A DNA stretch of 64,000 nucleotides from Psychroserpens sp041224425 (GTDB taxonomy: Bacteria; Bacteroidota; Bacteroidia; Flavobacteriales; Flavobacteriaceae), in the NCBI RefSeq assembly GCF_041224425.1, contig NZ_JBGFGL010000080.1:372001-436000 (forward strand). The letters are read 5' to 3'. Under the pieces are notes generated by a model, which ran no database searches, had not been told where the DNA came from, and saw nothing but the letters and a program-made list of their open reading frames with translations. Within the stretch, counting starts at the first letter, position 1, and each line of letters begins with the position of its first letter. The position numbers and the translations under genes were made by a program. This document shows positions 49,332 to 57,976 of the stretch, piece after piece.

Positions 49332-50363
49332 TCAGCTCATTTCTCCTCTCAAAGAGGTTTCAAAGATGGTTTTAAACGCTTTTGAAGAAATGCGTTCCCC
49401 TAACATGAACATCAACTTGGTTACAGCAGCTTCCGTAGTGATATCTTTTCCGGAAATCACACCAATTTGCTTTAACTTCGAGCTGGTTTCATATTGTCCC
49501 ATCATGACGCTTCCACCAGAACATTGTGTAACATTAATTATCGGAATGCCTTTTTTAATGGTGTCTTTCAAGAGGTCTGTAAACCAACTTTGGGTCGTAG
49601 TATTTCCTGCACCATAGGTTTCTAGAACGACACCTTTCAAGCCTGGTGTTTCAAGAATGTTTTTTATAACAGGTTCTGAAATTCCCGGAAACATTTTGAT
49701 TAAAGTAATATTGGTATCAAATGTTTTATGAACGACCAACTTTTTTCTAGTGTTGGGCTTGAACAAAAATTCCTCAGAAACTTTTAAGTGTACACCAGAT
49801 TCGGCGAGATGAGGATAATTTAAGGACTCAAAAGCTTCAAAGTGTTCGGCATTGATTTTTGTGGTGCGATTACCACGATACAATTTATACTCAAAGTACA
49901 ATCCGACCTCTCTCAAAATAGGTCTTCCGTTTTTTTGTAGAGACGCCATTTGAATTGAGGTAATCAGGTTTTCCTTAGCATCAGTACGCAAGTCGCCAAT
50001 AGGCAATTGCGATCCCGTAAAAATGATGGGCTTGGATAGGTTTTCGAACATAAAGCTCAAGGCAGAGGCCGAATAACTCATCGTATCACTTCCATGAAGC
50101 ACTACAAAACCGTCATAGTTGTCATAGGCATTTTCAATAATTTCAGCAATAATAACCCAATAATCAGGATGCATGTTGCTCGAGTCGATTGGTTTGTGAA
50201 AAGAGGTCGTGCTAATATGGCAATCTAATAACTTTAGCTCTGGAATGCGGTCCAACAAATTATCGAAATCAAATGCTTTTAAGGCACCAGTATCAGGATC
50301 TTTTATCATCCCGATGGTTCCTCCTGTGTAGACCAATAATATGTGTGGTTGTGGCGTAGACAT
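49332..50363 (-). CDS. ansA: Type I (cytosolic) L-asparaginase
   Basis: Hydrolyses asparagine to aspartate and ammonia. At 343 aa with no signal peptide it fits the type I class. The active-site segments are VYTGGTIGM (first catalytic Thr) and VVLHGSDTMSYSASALSF (second Thr/Asp pair). The C-terminal allosteric-type domain (LETYGAGNTTTQSWF; TQCSGGSV) is present. It starts 3 bp after the tatD stop, so tatD-ansA form an operon. Confidence 0.93.
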   Translation of the reverse strand: MSTPQPHILLVYTGGTIGMIKDPDTGALKAFDFDNLLDRIPELKLLDCHISTTSFHKPIDSSNMHPDYWVIIAEIIENAYDNYDGFVVLHGSDTMSYSASALSFMFENLSKPIIFTGSQLPIGDLRTDAKENLITSIQMASLQKNGRPILREVGLYFEYKLYRGNRTTKINAEHFEAFESLNYPHLAESGVHLKVSEEFLFKPNTRKKLVVHKTFDTNITLIKMFPGISEPVIKNILETPGLKGVVLETYGAGNTTTQSWFTDLLKDTIKKGIPIINVTQCSGGSVMMGQYETSSKLKQIGVISGKDITTEAAVTKLMFMLGERISSKAFKTIFETSLRGEMS

Positions 50364-50366
50364 AGT

Positions 50367-51134
50367 TTAAATACCAAAAACGTCTTTTGAATTCTGAGTA
50401 GTAATTTCGGCAATTTTTTCTTCGGAAACACCATAAATCTCGGATAACTTTTCCAATACCTTAACAAGGTATGCACTTTCATTGCGTTTGCCACGGAATG
50501 GTTTTGGTGCTAGATAGGGTGAATCGGTTTCCAAAACAATATGACGTAAATCGATGTGATTTAAAAACTGATCTATTTTTCCATTTTTGAAAGTGGCCAC
50601 ACCACCAATTCCCAATTTCATATTATAGGAAATAGCCTGTTGTGCTTGTGCTTCGGTTCCTGTGAAACAATGAAAGATACCAAATAATTTATCATCTTTT
50701 TCGGTATCTAAAACTTCAAAAATTTCATCAAAGGCTTCCCTACAATGAATCACAATGGGCAAGTTGTACTGTTTTGCCAAACGGATTTGGTATTTAAAAG
50801 CATCTTTTTGAATTCCTAAAGTAGAAGTGTCCCAATACAAATCAATTCCAATTTCGCCAACAGCATAAAATTTTCTTTGACTTAAAAGTTGCTCAACATG
50901 TTTTAATTCTTCCTTGTAATTCTCTTTAACTGAAGTAGGATGCAATCCCATCATCAAAAACATGTGGTCAGGATATTGGGCTTCCAACTCAAACATCGAT
51001 TTGGTATAACTCGAGTCTATTGCAGGAATAAAAAAACGACGTACATTGGCATCGATGGCACGCTGAATCATTTCTGCTCTATCCTCTACAAAAGCTTCAC
51101 TATATAAATGTGTATGGGTATCTGTAATAATCAT
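50367..51134 (-). CDS. tatD: TatD-family metal-dependent hydrolase
   Basis: A 255-aa TIM-barrel hydrolase. It has the metal-binding DTHTHLYSEAF at the N-terminus, GEIGIDLYWD, VIHCREAFDEIF, FHCFTGT and ETDSPYLAPKPFRGKRN at the C-terminus. TatD enzymes act as DNA 3'-5' exonucleases or deoxyribonucleases and have a role in DNA repair and quality control in some bacteria. It is first in an operon with the asparaginase gene and divergent from the retropepsin-like gene. Confidence 0.93.
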   Translation of the reverse strand: MIITDTHTHLYSEAFVEDRAEMIQRAIDANVRRFFIPAIDSSYTKSMFELEAQYPDHMFLMMGLHPTSVKENYKEELKHVEQLLSQRKFYAVGEIGIDLYWDTSTLGIQKDAFKYQIRLAKQYNLPIVIHCREAFDEIFEVLDTEKDDKLFGIFHCFTGTEAQAQQAISYNMKLGIGGVATFKNGKIDQFLNHIDLRHIVLETDSPYLAPKPFRGKRNESAYLVKVLEKLSEIYGVSEEKIAEITTQNSKDVFGI

Positions 51135-51185
51135 GCTGCAAAAATAATTGTTTTATAAGACTATATTTGTAAAAACAATATTGTT

Positions 51186-51626
51186 ATGGAAAGTTTACAG
51201 GAGTTTTTGTTGGACAGAGGCTATACCAAAGTCAAATTACATTTAACAAAGACCAATCATTTTGAGATTATAGCAAAGATTAATGGACAAAAAGGGCGTT
51301 TTATTCTCGATACAGGAGCTTCAAATTCTTGTGTGGGTTTTGAAGGTATAGAGACCTTTAAATTAAAAGCCGACGATAGTGATATTAAGGCAGCTGGTGC
51401 TGGAGCCATTGATATGTTAACTCAAATTTCCAAGAAAAACAAAATGAAAATAGGCAAGTGGAAAAAAGATAAAGTTGCTCTTATCCTTTTCAATTTAACC
51501 CATGTCAATACTGCTTTAACCAATCATGACTCCAAGCCTGTGGATGGAATTATTGGTGCAGATATTTTAAAGAAAGCGAAAGCAATTATCGACTATCAAA
51601 AAAAATATGTGTATTTAAAATTGTAG
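51186..51626 (+). CDS. Retropepsin-like aspartic protease-fold protein
   Basis: A 146-aa soluble protein with the single-lobe retropepsin signature ILDTGASNSCVG (catalytic Asp at position 42) and the later DGIIGADILKK, the two hallmarks of clan AA dimeric aspartic proteases. Short bacterial members are common in Bacteroidota and mostly uncharacterised. No signal peptide is visible, so it is cytoplasmic. It is divergent from tatD and lies 65 bp upstream of the response regulator on the same strand. Confidence 0.83.
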   Translation: MESLQEFLLDRGYTKVKLHLTKTNHFEIIAKINGQKGRFILDTGASNSCVGFEGIETFKLKADDSDIKAAGAGAIDMLTQISKKNKMKIGKWKKDKVALILFNLTHVNTALTNHDSKPVDGIIGADILKKAKAIIDYQKKYVYLKL

Positions 51627-51691
51627 TACTTCGCTTACTGTTTTATATATTGTGCTTATCTTTATAACGAATCCCTCAATACATGTAATCA

Positions 51692-52327
51692 ATGTCAACA
51701 TCTATTGTCATTGCAGATGATCATCCACTAATTTTAAAAGGTCTTCAAGATTTTCTCCTTGAAAAAGGATATAATGTTGTTGCTAGTGCCAAAAATGGAA
51801 AAGAAGCGTTTACTTTAATTAAGGCACACGAACCTGAAATAGCCATTTTAGATATACAAATGCCTCACTTAACGGGTTTGCAAGTAGCTGAAAAATGTAA
51901 ACAAGAAGGTCTTTCCACAAAGATGGTCATTATTACCTTTGAAAAAAGTGAGGACATCTATAATCAAGCAAAATCACATGGTGTATACGGTTATATATTG
52001 AAGGAGTTTGCTATTGATGAGGTAGAGCATTGTATTGACAAGGTTCTTGAAGGGCGTTCTTATTTTAGTCCGGAACTCATTGAGTATCTCGAAATAAAAA
52101 CCGTACCTGAAGAAATTAAACTGTTGACCGATACTGAGAAACGAGTATTAGCTTTAACTGCTCAAAACAAAACGGCTAAGGAAATAGCTGAAATACTTTT
52201 CTGTTCTGATCGTACAGTAGAAAAGCACAAAAGCAACATTCGTTCTAAATTGAAACTGGCCTCCAGTGCCAATAGTATTTTTCTTTTTGCAAAAGAACAC
52301 GAAGCCTTTTTGTCTAAAAATACGTAG
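51692..52327 (+). CDS. NarL/FixJ-type response regulator (orphan)
   Basis: A 211-aa two-domain regulator. The receiver domain has the acidic pair D9-D10 (IADDHP), phospho-acceptor D54 (AILDIQMPHLTG) and the switch Lys in YILKEF. The C-terminal LuxR-type HTH reads LTDTEKRVLALTAQNKTAKEIAEILFCSDRTVEKHKSNIRSKL. No histidine kinase is adjacent. Its stop codon lies inside a perfect palindrome (52319-52338) that recurs 192 bp downstream, so autoregulation or control of the small downstream ORF is plausible. Confidence 0.92.
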   Translation: MSTSIVIADDHPLILKGLQDFLLEKGYNVVASAKNGKEAFTLIKAHEPEIAILDIQMPHLTGLQVAEKCKQEGLSTKMVIITFEKSEDIYNQAKSHGVYGYILKEFAIDEVEHCIDKVLEGRSYFSPELIEYLEIKTVPEEIKLLTDTEKRVLALTAQNKTAKEIAEILFCSDRTVEKHKSNIRSKLKLASSANSIFLFAKEHEAFLSKNT

Positions 52328-52338
52328 AACTACGTATT
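52319..52338. promoter_or_regulatory. Palindrome copy 1 (candidate response-regulator operator)
   Basis: AATACGTAG-AA-CTACGTATT, a perfect 9-bp inverted repeat with a 2-nt spacer. The same 22 bases (including the following GT) recur at 52511-52532. The palindrome contains the stop codon of the response-regulator gene. Confidence 0.55.
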
Positions 52339-52405
52339 GTTTCGTATGACATATTTATCGAAGTTTGTAATGCTATTAATCAATTTCCTTTTGAAATAAA
52401 GGATA

Positions 52406-52443
52406 AAGGCTCTAGGAATTTTTAAACCTGGAGCCTTTTTTTA
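52406..52443 (+). terminator. Terminator after the response regulator
   Basis: AAGGCTCTAGG and CCTGGAGCCTT form a stem (one mismatch) with an A/T-rich loop, followed by a T-run (TTTTTTTATTT). Confidence 0.75.
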
Positions 52444-52510
52444 TTTAATTATTGATTTTAACATTTTACAAAAAGTTTAAAACCAACAGATTACATTTTA
52501 AGTTTTAAAA

Positions 52511-52530
52511 AATACGTAGAACTACGTATT
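52511..52530. promoter_or_regulatory. Palindrome copy 2 (candidate response-regulator operator)
   Basis: Identical to the palindrome at 52319-52338. It lies after the response-regulator terminator and 166 bp before a 36-codon ORF, a suitable place for promoter control of that ORF. Confidence 0.55.
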
Positions 52531-52592
52531 GTGCTGCTTAGATTAATTAGCGAGTTTTACAACAGTTATTTGTATTAGGGATTATGAATAAC

Positions 52593-52662
52593 AACTAATT
52601 ACATTTTTAATTAACAAGTAATTAGTTATAGGGTGTAAAGTTCTGGGGCGATAAGTCCCAGA
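52593..52662 (+). promoter_or_regulatory. Structured leader with two hairpins before a small ORF
   Basis: A perfect 10-bp inverted repeat AACTAATTAC/GTAATTAGTT (52593-52602, 52618-52627) is followed by TCTGGG/CCCAGA (52642-52647, 52657-52662). Both precede the ATG at 52697. The function is unknown: possible leader structure, small RNA or operator. Confidence 0.4.
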
Positions 52663-52696
52663 GCTTTATTTAAAACAATCATAAAATCGTATAAAA

Positions 52697-52807
52697 ATGG
52701 ATACAATGAAACACAGAGCAAGTCTAACCAACAAAATATTCATAACAGGCTTAATTATTAGCGCTGTTGTAATCATTGCAGTAAATATTCTTGTTAATTT
52801 TTTTTAG
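52697..52807 (+). CDS. 36-aa single-TM small protein
   Basis: An ATG-started 36-codon frame. A basic N-terminus (MDTMKHRASLTNK) is followed by one hydrophobic helix (IFITGLIISAVVIIAVNILV) and ends at TAG before a strong terminator (52833-52872). The topology is that of a small membrane peptide. No family recognised. The dedicated upstream structured region and downstream terminator support a real transcription unit, perhaps controlled by the response regulator through the palindrome at 52511. Confidence 0.55.
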   Translation: MDTMKHRASLTNKIFITGLIISAVVIIAVNILVNFF

Positions 52808-52832
52808 TTATTAGTTAGTTATTTTATTAGGG

Positions 52833-52872
52833 AAAAAAGCGCAATCCAAATATCTTCGGATTGCGCTTTTTT
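52833..52872. terminator. Bidirectional terminator between the small ORF and sucB
   Basis: AAAAAAGCGCAATCC pairs with GGATTGCGCTTTTTT across a 10-nt loop. A-run and T-run flank the stem, so it serves both convergent transcripts. Confidence 0.85.
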
Positions 52873-52897
52873 AGTTTTAAAGCAGTTGAAAATTCAA

Positions 52898-54163
52898 TTA
52901 CATTTCCAAGGCTTTTGTAATGTTGTTATCCATTAGTAACTCTATTGGATTTTCTAAGGCCTCCTTAACCGCCACCAAGAACCCAACAGATTCTTTCCCA
53001 TCAATGATTCTGTGATCATAAGATAAGGCTACATACATGATTGGTCTGATTTCTACTTTTCCATCAACAGCAACTGGTCGTTCAACAATATTGTGCATTC
53101 CTAAGATACCACTCTGCGGAGGATTGATAATAGGTGTAGATAGCATACTTCCAAAGACACCACCATTAGAAATTGTAAATGTTCCTCCAGTCATTTCATC
53201 AACAGTAATTTGTCCGTCACGAGCACGAAGCGCTAAACGTTTTACTTCAGATTCTACACCTCTAAAACTAAGATTTTCAGCATTTCTAATCACAGGAACC
53301 ATAAGACCTTTTGGACCAGAAACCGCAATACTGATATCGCAAAAATCATAAGAGATCATTTCTTTTCCATCTATCATTGAGTTCACTGCAGGATACATCT
53401 TTAGTGCACGAACTACAGCTAAAGTAAAGAAACTCATGAATCCTAGACCTACGCCATGTTTTGCTTTGAACTCTTCTTTGTACTGTTTTCTGATATCGAA
53501 AATTGGTGTCATGTCAACCTCATTGAACGTGGTCAACATCGCTGTTGTGTTTTTAGCTTCAACCAAACGCTCAGCAACTTTACGACGCAACATCGACATC
53601 TTACTTCGAGATGAACCTCTATTTCCACCTGTAGGCGTTCCCATAGAAGGCACCGCATTTATTGCATCTTCTTTTGTGATACGACCATCTTTCCCAGTGC
53701 CCTGAACAGTGGATGCATCAATCCCTTTTTCGGCTAAAACTTTTTTGGCTGCAGGACTTGCTGTGCCACTTGCATAAGTTTTATTTGTCGGAGCAGGTGC
53801 TTTTTCATGATTAGCTTTGGTTTCACCAGAATTCAAATCTTTCATCAATTCTTTGGTTTCCTCCTTGTTGGCACCACCTTCATCTCCACCACCTTTATAA
53901 GTTTCAGGAGTATCACTTGGTTTTTCAGCACTGGTATCAATCAAGCAAACTACTGCACCAACTTCAACAGCATCGCCAACTTCAGCTTTAAGTGTAATGG
54001 TTCCACTAGCTTCAGCAGGTAATTCCAATGTGGCTTTATCACTATCAACCTCAGCAATAGCTTGATCTTTTTCAACATAATCTCCATCTTGAACCAGCCA
54101 TTCAGCAATCTCAACTTCTGTAATGGATTCACCTGGAGATGGAACTTTCATTTCTAAAATCAT
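52898..54163 (-). CDS. sucB: 2-oxoglutarate dehydrogenase E2 (dihydrolipoyl succinyltransferase)
   Basis: The E2 core of the 2-oxoglutarate dehydrogenase complex in the TCA cycle, 421 aa. One N-terminal lipoyl domain has the lipoylated Lys43 (VDSDKATLELPAE). A flexible linker follows, then a peripheral subunit-binding domain (about 135-170, SPAAKKVLAEKGID). The catalytic acyltransferase domain ends with SYDHRIIDG (H384, D388). It is downstream of sucA (56-bp gap) in one operon. The E3 subunit (lpd) is not in the window. Confidence 0.95.
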   Translation of the reverse strand: MILEMKVPSPGESITEVEIAEWLVQDGDYVEKDQAIAEVDSDKATLELPAEASGTITLKAEVGDAVEVGAVVCLIDTSAEKPSDTPETYKGGGDEGGANKEETKELMKDLNSGETKANHEKAPAPTNKTYASGTASPAAKKVLAEKGIDASTVQGTGKDGRITKEDAINAVPSMGTPTGGNRGSSRSKMSMLRRKVAERLVEAKNTTAMLTTFNEVDMTPIFDIRKQYKEEFKAKHGVGLGFMSFFTLAVVRALKMYPAVNSMIDGKEMISYDFCDISIAVSGPKGLMVPVIRNAENLSFRGVESEVKRLALRARDGQITVDEMTGGTFTISNGGVFGSMLSTPIINPPQSGILGMHNIVERPVAVDGKVEIRPIMYVALSYDHRIIDGKESVGFLVAVKEALENPIELLMDNNITKALEM

Positions 54164-54219
54164 CGTTCTATAATTTGTTTATGCGTTTGTTTCGTGTTTT
54201 TTAGTTTCCCTTTTGGGGT

Positions 54220-56979
54220 TTATTTACGTTGGTTGTTTTTGGTTTTATCAAAAACAAAATCAATCACTTCTTGGTGTCGTTTTTTAGAACGCACACTGCT
54301 TCCCGCTGCAGGTGCTGCATAAGGTCGTCTTGAAGCAGCTCTAAATGTTTTAGCTTCATCAAGATGCATTAACATATGGCTGTATGCTCCCATATTTCTA
54401 GGTTCTTCTTGAGCCCAAACGATATCATCAGCATTTTTATATTTGGCAATAACGTTCTTTATCTCTTTTTCAGGTAGCGGGAACAACTGTTCTATTCTCA
54501 CTAAGGCCACGTCTTTTCGTTTCAAATTTTCACGTTCTTCCAGCAAGTCATAATAGAATTTACCAGTCATAAATACCAAAGTCTTCACATCCTTTGCCTC
54601 TACGTTTTTATCATCAATCAACATTTGGAAACTGCCATTAGCAAATTCATCAACCGTGGAAATCACCTGAGGATGTCTGAGTAAACTTTTTGGAGTGAAT
54701 ACAATTAAAGGCTTTCTGAAATTTGCTTTCATTTGTTTGCGAAGCAAATGGTACATGTTAGCAGGTGTCGTACAATCAGCTACAAACATGTTGTCTTTGG
54801 CGCATAATTGCAGATAACGCTCCATACGTCCCGAAGAGTGTTCTGCACCTTGACCTTCATAGCCATGAGGTAATAACATTACGAGTCCGTTTTGTATTTT
54901 CCACTTATCCTCCGCAGCGGAAATATATTGGTCAATCATGATTTGTGCTCCATTACTGAAGTCACCAAACTGTGCTTCCCAAATGGTAAGTGTTTTTGGA
55001 CTAGCCATGGCATAACCATAATCAAATCCGACCACGCCATATTCAGAAAGTAATGAGTTGTATATGTAGAATTTTCCTTGTTGGTCACTTATTTGATTCA
55101 GTAGAAGGATTTCCTCTTCACTGTCTTCAACTTTCACTACAGCATGTCTATGTGAAAAGGTGCCACGTTCTACATCTTGACCAGAAATACGCACATCAAA
55201 ACCTTCGTCTAATAAGGTTCCGTAGGCAAGGTGTTCAGCCATTGCCCAATCTAGTTTGTTTTCATCAAACATTGTTTGACGTGATTGAATCAATCGTTCT
55301 ATTTTACGAATGAATTTCTTGTCTTCAGGCAAAGAGGAAATAACTTTGGTAATTCTCTCTAAGTCAGATTTTGGAACGGTTGTGTCAACCACTTCCACCA
55401 TTTTGTCTTCAACAACGGTTGTGTAATCTTCCCATTTACTGGCCATAAATGGTGTGATAATGGTTTTGTCCTCTTTTCTTGAGTCTTCGAGGTTTTCCTC
55501 TAATTTGTCTTTGTATTCTTTTTCCAATTGCGACACAAAGCTTTTATCAATAACACCTTCAGAGATTAGCTTTTCGGCATAAATATCTCTTGGATTTTGA
55601 TGTTTGGAAATAGCTTTGTAAAGTTTTGGTTGGGTAAATCTTGGTTCGTCACCTTCATTGTGTCCATATTTTCTATAACCCAATAAATCAATAAACACAT
55701 CACGCTTAAATTTCATTCTGAAGTGTAATGCAAAAAGCATCGCGTGTACCACAGCTTCAGCATCATCTGCATTAACGTGTAATACAGGCGACAAGGTAAC
55801 TTTACCAACATCTGTACAATAGGTACTTGACCTTCCATCGAGATAATTGGTTGTAAATCCAATTTGATTATTGACAACTATATGAATGGTACCGTTGGTT
55901 TTGTAGCCATCAAGCTTTGCCATTTGAACCACTTCGTAAACGATTCCTTGTCCGGCTATTGCGGCATCACCATGTACTACAATAGGAAGCACTTGCGAAG
56001 GATCGTCTGAATATTTCTCATCTTGTTTTGCTCTTGCAATACCTTCAACGATAGCACCAACGGTTTCTAAATGTGATGGGTTAGGCGCAATACTTAAGTT
56101 GATTTGCTTTCCACCATTTGTCTTGCGGTCACTGGTCCAGCCCAAATGGTATTTAACATCACCATCAAACACTTCCTGCTCATAATCTTTACCGTCAAAT
56201 TCACTAAAGATGTCTTTTGCAGATTTTCCAAAGATATTGGTTAAGGTGTTGAGTCGGCCACGATGAGCCATACCCATAACAAATTCCTTAACACCGTGTT
56301 GCGCGGCACTTTCTATCAAGGAGTCTAAAGCAGGAATAAGCGATTCGTTTCCTTCAAGTGAAAAACGCTTTTGACCTACATACTTGGTATGTAAAAAGTT
56401 CTCAAAAGAAACCGCTTCATTGAGTTTTCTTAAGATATCCTTCTTTTCGTCAGCAGAAAACTTAGGCTGATTGTCATTGATATTAAGTTTGCTTTGAATC
56501 CACTCAATTTCCTCAGGTTTTCTAATGTACATATACTCTACACCTATCGAATCACAATAGATGCGTTCGAGGTGGTTGATGATATCCTGAAGGGTGGATT
56601 TTCCAATTCCTAATATTTCTCCTGCTGAAAACACCGTACTCAAGTCACTTTGAGAAAGGCCAAAGTTTTCGATTTCAAGAGTAGGAGCATATTTACGACG
56701 TTCCCTTACAGGATTGGTTTTGGTAAATAGGTGGCCTCTGTTTCTGTATCCATCGATAAGCTTAACAACCTGAAATTCCTTTTGAACATGCTCAGGAATT
56801 TGCGTAGAAACCCCTTCAATAATGTCTTGGTCCATGCCATAGCTTTCGCTACCAAAATCGTAACCTTGAAAAAAGGCTCTCCAACTAGGCTCTACAGAAT
56901 CAGGATTTTTAAGGTATTGTTCGTATAAATCAGCAAAGTAGGCTGTATGTGCTGCGTTTAAAAAGGAATATTTGTCCAT
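54220..56979 (-). CDS. sucA: 2-oxoglutarate dehydrogenase E1
   Basis: The thiamine-diphosphate-dependent decarboxylating subunit of the 2-oxoglutarate dehydrogenase complex, 919 aa, near the E. coli length of 933. Features: an N-terminal SFLNAAHTAYFADLYEQYLKNP segment that docks onto E2, ThDP/Mg-binding VHGDAAIAGQGIVYE and VVNNQIGFTTN, and C-terminal HGYEGQGAEHSSGRMERYLQL and AQEEPRNMGAY. It is first gene of the sucA-sucB operon and divergent from the outer-membrane-like gene at 57096. Confidence 0.96.
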   Translation of the reverse strand: MDKYSFLNAAHTAYFADLYEQYLKNPDSVEPSWRAFFQGYDFGSESYGMDQDIIEGVSTQIPEHVQKEFQVVKLIDGYRNRGHLFTKTNPVRERRKYAPTLEIENFGLSQSDLSTVFSAGEILGIGKSTLQDIINHLERIYCDSIGVEYMYIRKPEEIEWIQSKLNINDNQPKFSADEKKDILRKLNEAVSFENFLHTKYVGQKRFSLEGNESLIPALDSLIESAAQHGVKEFVMGMAHRGRLNTLTNIFGKSAKDIFSEFDGKDYEQEVFDGDVKYHLGWTSDRKTNGGKQINLSIAPNPSHLETVGAIVEGIARAKQDEKYSDDPSQVLPIVVHGDAAIAGQGIVYEVVQMAKLDGYKTNGTIHIVVNNQIGFTTNYLDGRSSTYCTDVGKVTLSPVLHVNADDAEAVVHAMLFALHFRMKFKRDVFIDLLGYRKYGHNEGDEPRFTQPKLYKAISKHQNPRDIYAEKLISEGVIDKSFVSQLEKEYKDKLEENLEDSRKEDKTIITPFMASKWEDYTTVVEDKMVEVVDTTVPKSDLERITKVISSLPEDKKFIRKIERLIQSRQTMFDENKLDWAMAEHLAYGTLLDEGFDVRISGQDVERGTFSHRHAVVKVEDSEEEILLLNQISDQQGKFYIYNSLLSEYGVVGFDYGYAMASPKTLTIWEAQFGDFSNGAQIMIDQYISAAEDKWKIQNGLVMLLPHGYEGQGAEHSSGRMERYLQLCAKDNMFVADCTTPANMYHLLRKQMKANFRKPLIVFTPKSLLRHPQVISTVDEFANGSFQMLIDDKNVEAKDVKTLVFMTGKFYYDLLEERENLKRKDVALVRIEQLFPLPEKEIKNVIAKYKNADDIVWAQEEPRNMGAYSHMLMHLDEAKTFRAASRRPYAAPAAGSSVRSKKRHQEVIDFVFDKTKNNQRK

Positions 56980-57095
56980 TGAAATGGTCTAAGTCGTTTT
57001 GCTTCAACAAAATTTAGTCAAAAATACAACATTTAAAAAAAATAGATATGCTTTTGGTATATTTATAAACCTAATTTTAACGCAATTTTTGGATT

Positions 57096-57629
57096 ATGGA
57101 TTTTCCTAGGCAATTTCTTAAGAAAAGCGCAATATTGATGGGCTTATTTTTGATAGTTTCGACCTTTTGTTTTTCTCAAGAGGATACCACAAAAAATAAA
57201 TTTTGGAGCAAGGTTCGTTTTGGAGGTGCTGTCGGACTTAGTTTTGGGGATGGATTTTTTAGTGGAACACTTGCCCCAAGTGCCATTTATCAATTCAATT
57301 CAAAATTTGCTGCTGGATTGGGACTTAATGGAACCTATAATAAACAAAAGGACTTCTTTAAATCAACCATTTTTGGAGCTAGCGTTTTGGGTTTATATAA
57401 TCCAATTCCAGAATTACAAGTATCTACAGAATTTGAAGAGTTACATGTGAATCGAACGTTTGAAAATCCCAATTTTGAAGATGACAAATATTGGTATCCT
57501 GCCTTATTTGTCGGACTAGGCTACAGAAATCGGAACGTTACTTTTGGTATTCGCTACGATCTGCTTTACGATCGGAATAAAAGCATTTATGCCGATCCTT
57601 GGATTCCTTTTGTTCGTGTTTTCTTCTAG
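57096..57629 (+). CDS. Small outer-membrane beta-barrel-like protein
   Basis: A 177-aa exported protein. The signal peptide ends near residue 28 (TFCFSQ). The remainder alternates aromatic and Gly-rich beta strands (FGGAVGLSFGDGFFSG; GLGLNGTYNKQ; FVGLGYRNRNVTFGIRYDLLYD) and ends in Phe (RVFF), as in small outer-membrane barrels. Homologues beside sucA in flavobacteria are often labelled alpha-ketoglutarate decarboxylase, an apparent transfer from the neighbour that the sequence does not support. It overlaps the stop of the convergent gene by 4 bp. Confidence 0.78.
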   Translation: MDFPRQFLKKSAILMGLFLIVSTFCFSQEDTTKNKFWSKVRFGGAVGLSFGDGFFSGTLAPSAIYQFNSKFAAGLGLNGTYNKQKDFFKSTIFGASVLGLYNPIPELQVSTEFEELHVNRTFENPNFEDDKYWYPALFVGLGYRNRNVTFGIRYDLLYDRNKSIYADPWIPFVRVFF

Positions 57630-57976
57630 GAATACTGATTTTTTAACCACACTTTTTGCCATTCACGTTGCAGAATCAAAAATGTAACCTCTTCGGAAAG
57701 CTTTAAGGTATCATGACCATCCAACCCTTTTATTTTTTGCTCTGAAACATCAATAATGTAAAGTAGGTTTAAGTATTCTGCAAATTTTTCGTTGATGAGC
57801 TGAAACACGATTTCATGAAGCTGTTGCTTTAATTGTTTTGGCGATAAGTCCTTTTCAAAATCTAAGTCAATATTTGCCAAATGGAAGTCTTTATTTATTT
57901 GCTGGATTAATTTTGAATATAAATCGAGCGTGTTGGCTTCAGAAATAAGAGCGTCATATGTTTTAGGCAGTGTCAT
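57626..57976 (-). CDS. Conserved flavobacterial hypothetical protein
   Basis: A 116-aa soluble, acidic, mainly helical protein (IQQINKDFHLANIDLDFEKDLSPKQLKQQLHEIVFQLINEKFAEYLNLLY), ending in a Trp/Lys-rich segment. No motif recognised. Its ATG overlaps the stop of the polyprenyl synthase gene (TAATG), so the two are translationally coupled. That conserved position supports a real gene, but the function remains unknown. Confidence 0.7.
   Translation of the reverse strand: MTLPKTYDALISEANTLDLYSKLIQQINKDFHLANIDLDFEKDLSPKQLKQQLHEIVFQLINEKFAEYLNLLYIIDVSEQKIKGLDGHDTLKLSEEVTFLILQREWQKVWLKNQYS

Noticed and set aside
49094..49375. 93-codon plus-strand ORF between umuC and ansA
   Set aside because: It runs straight through tRNA-Ser and the hairpin repeats and into the ansA coding region.
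57096..57629. Labelling the protein beside sucA as alpha-ketoglutarate decarboxylase
   Set aside because: It has a signal peptide and outer-membrane-like strands and no ThDP-binding motif; the name seems to be borrowed from its neighbour.
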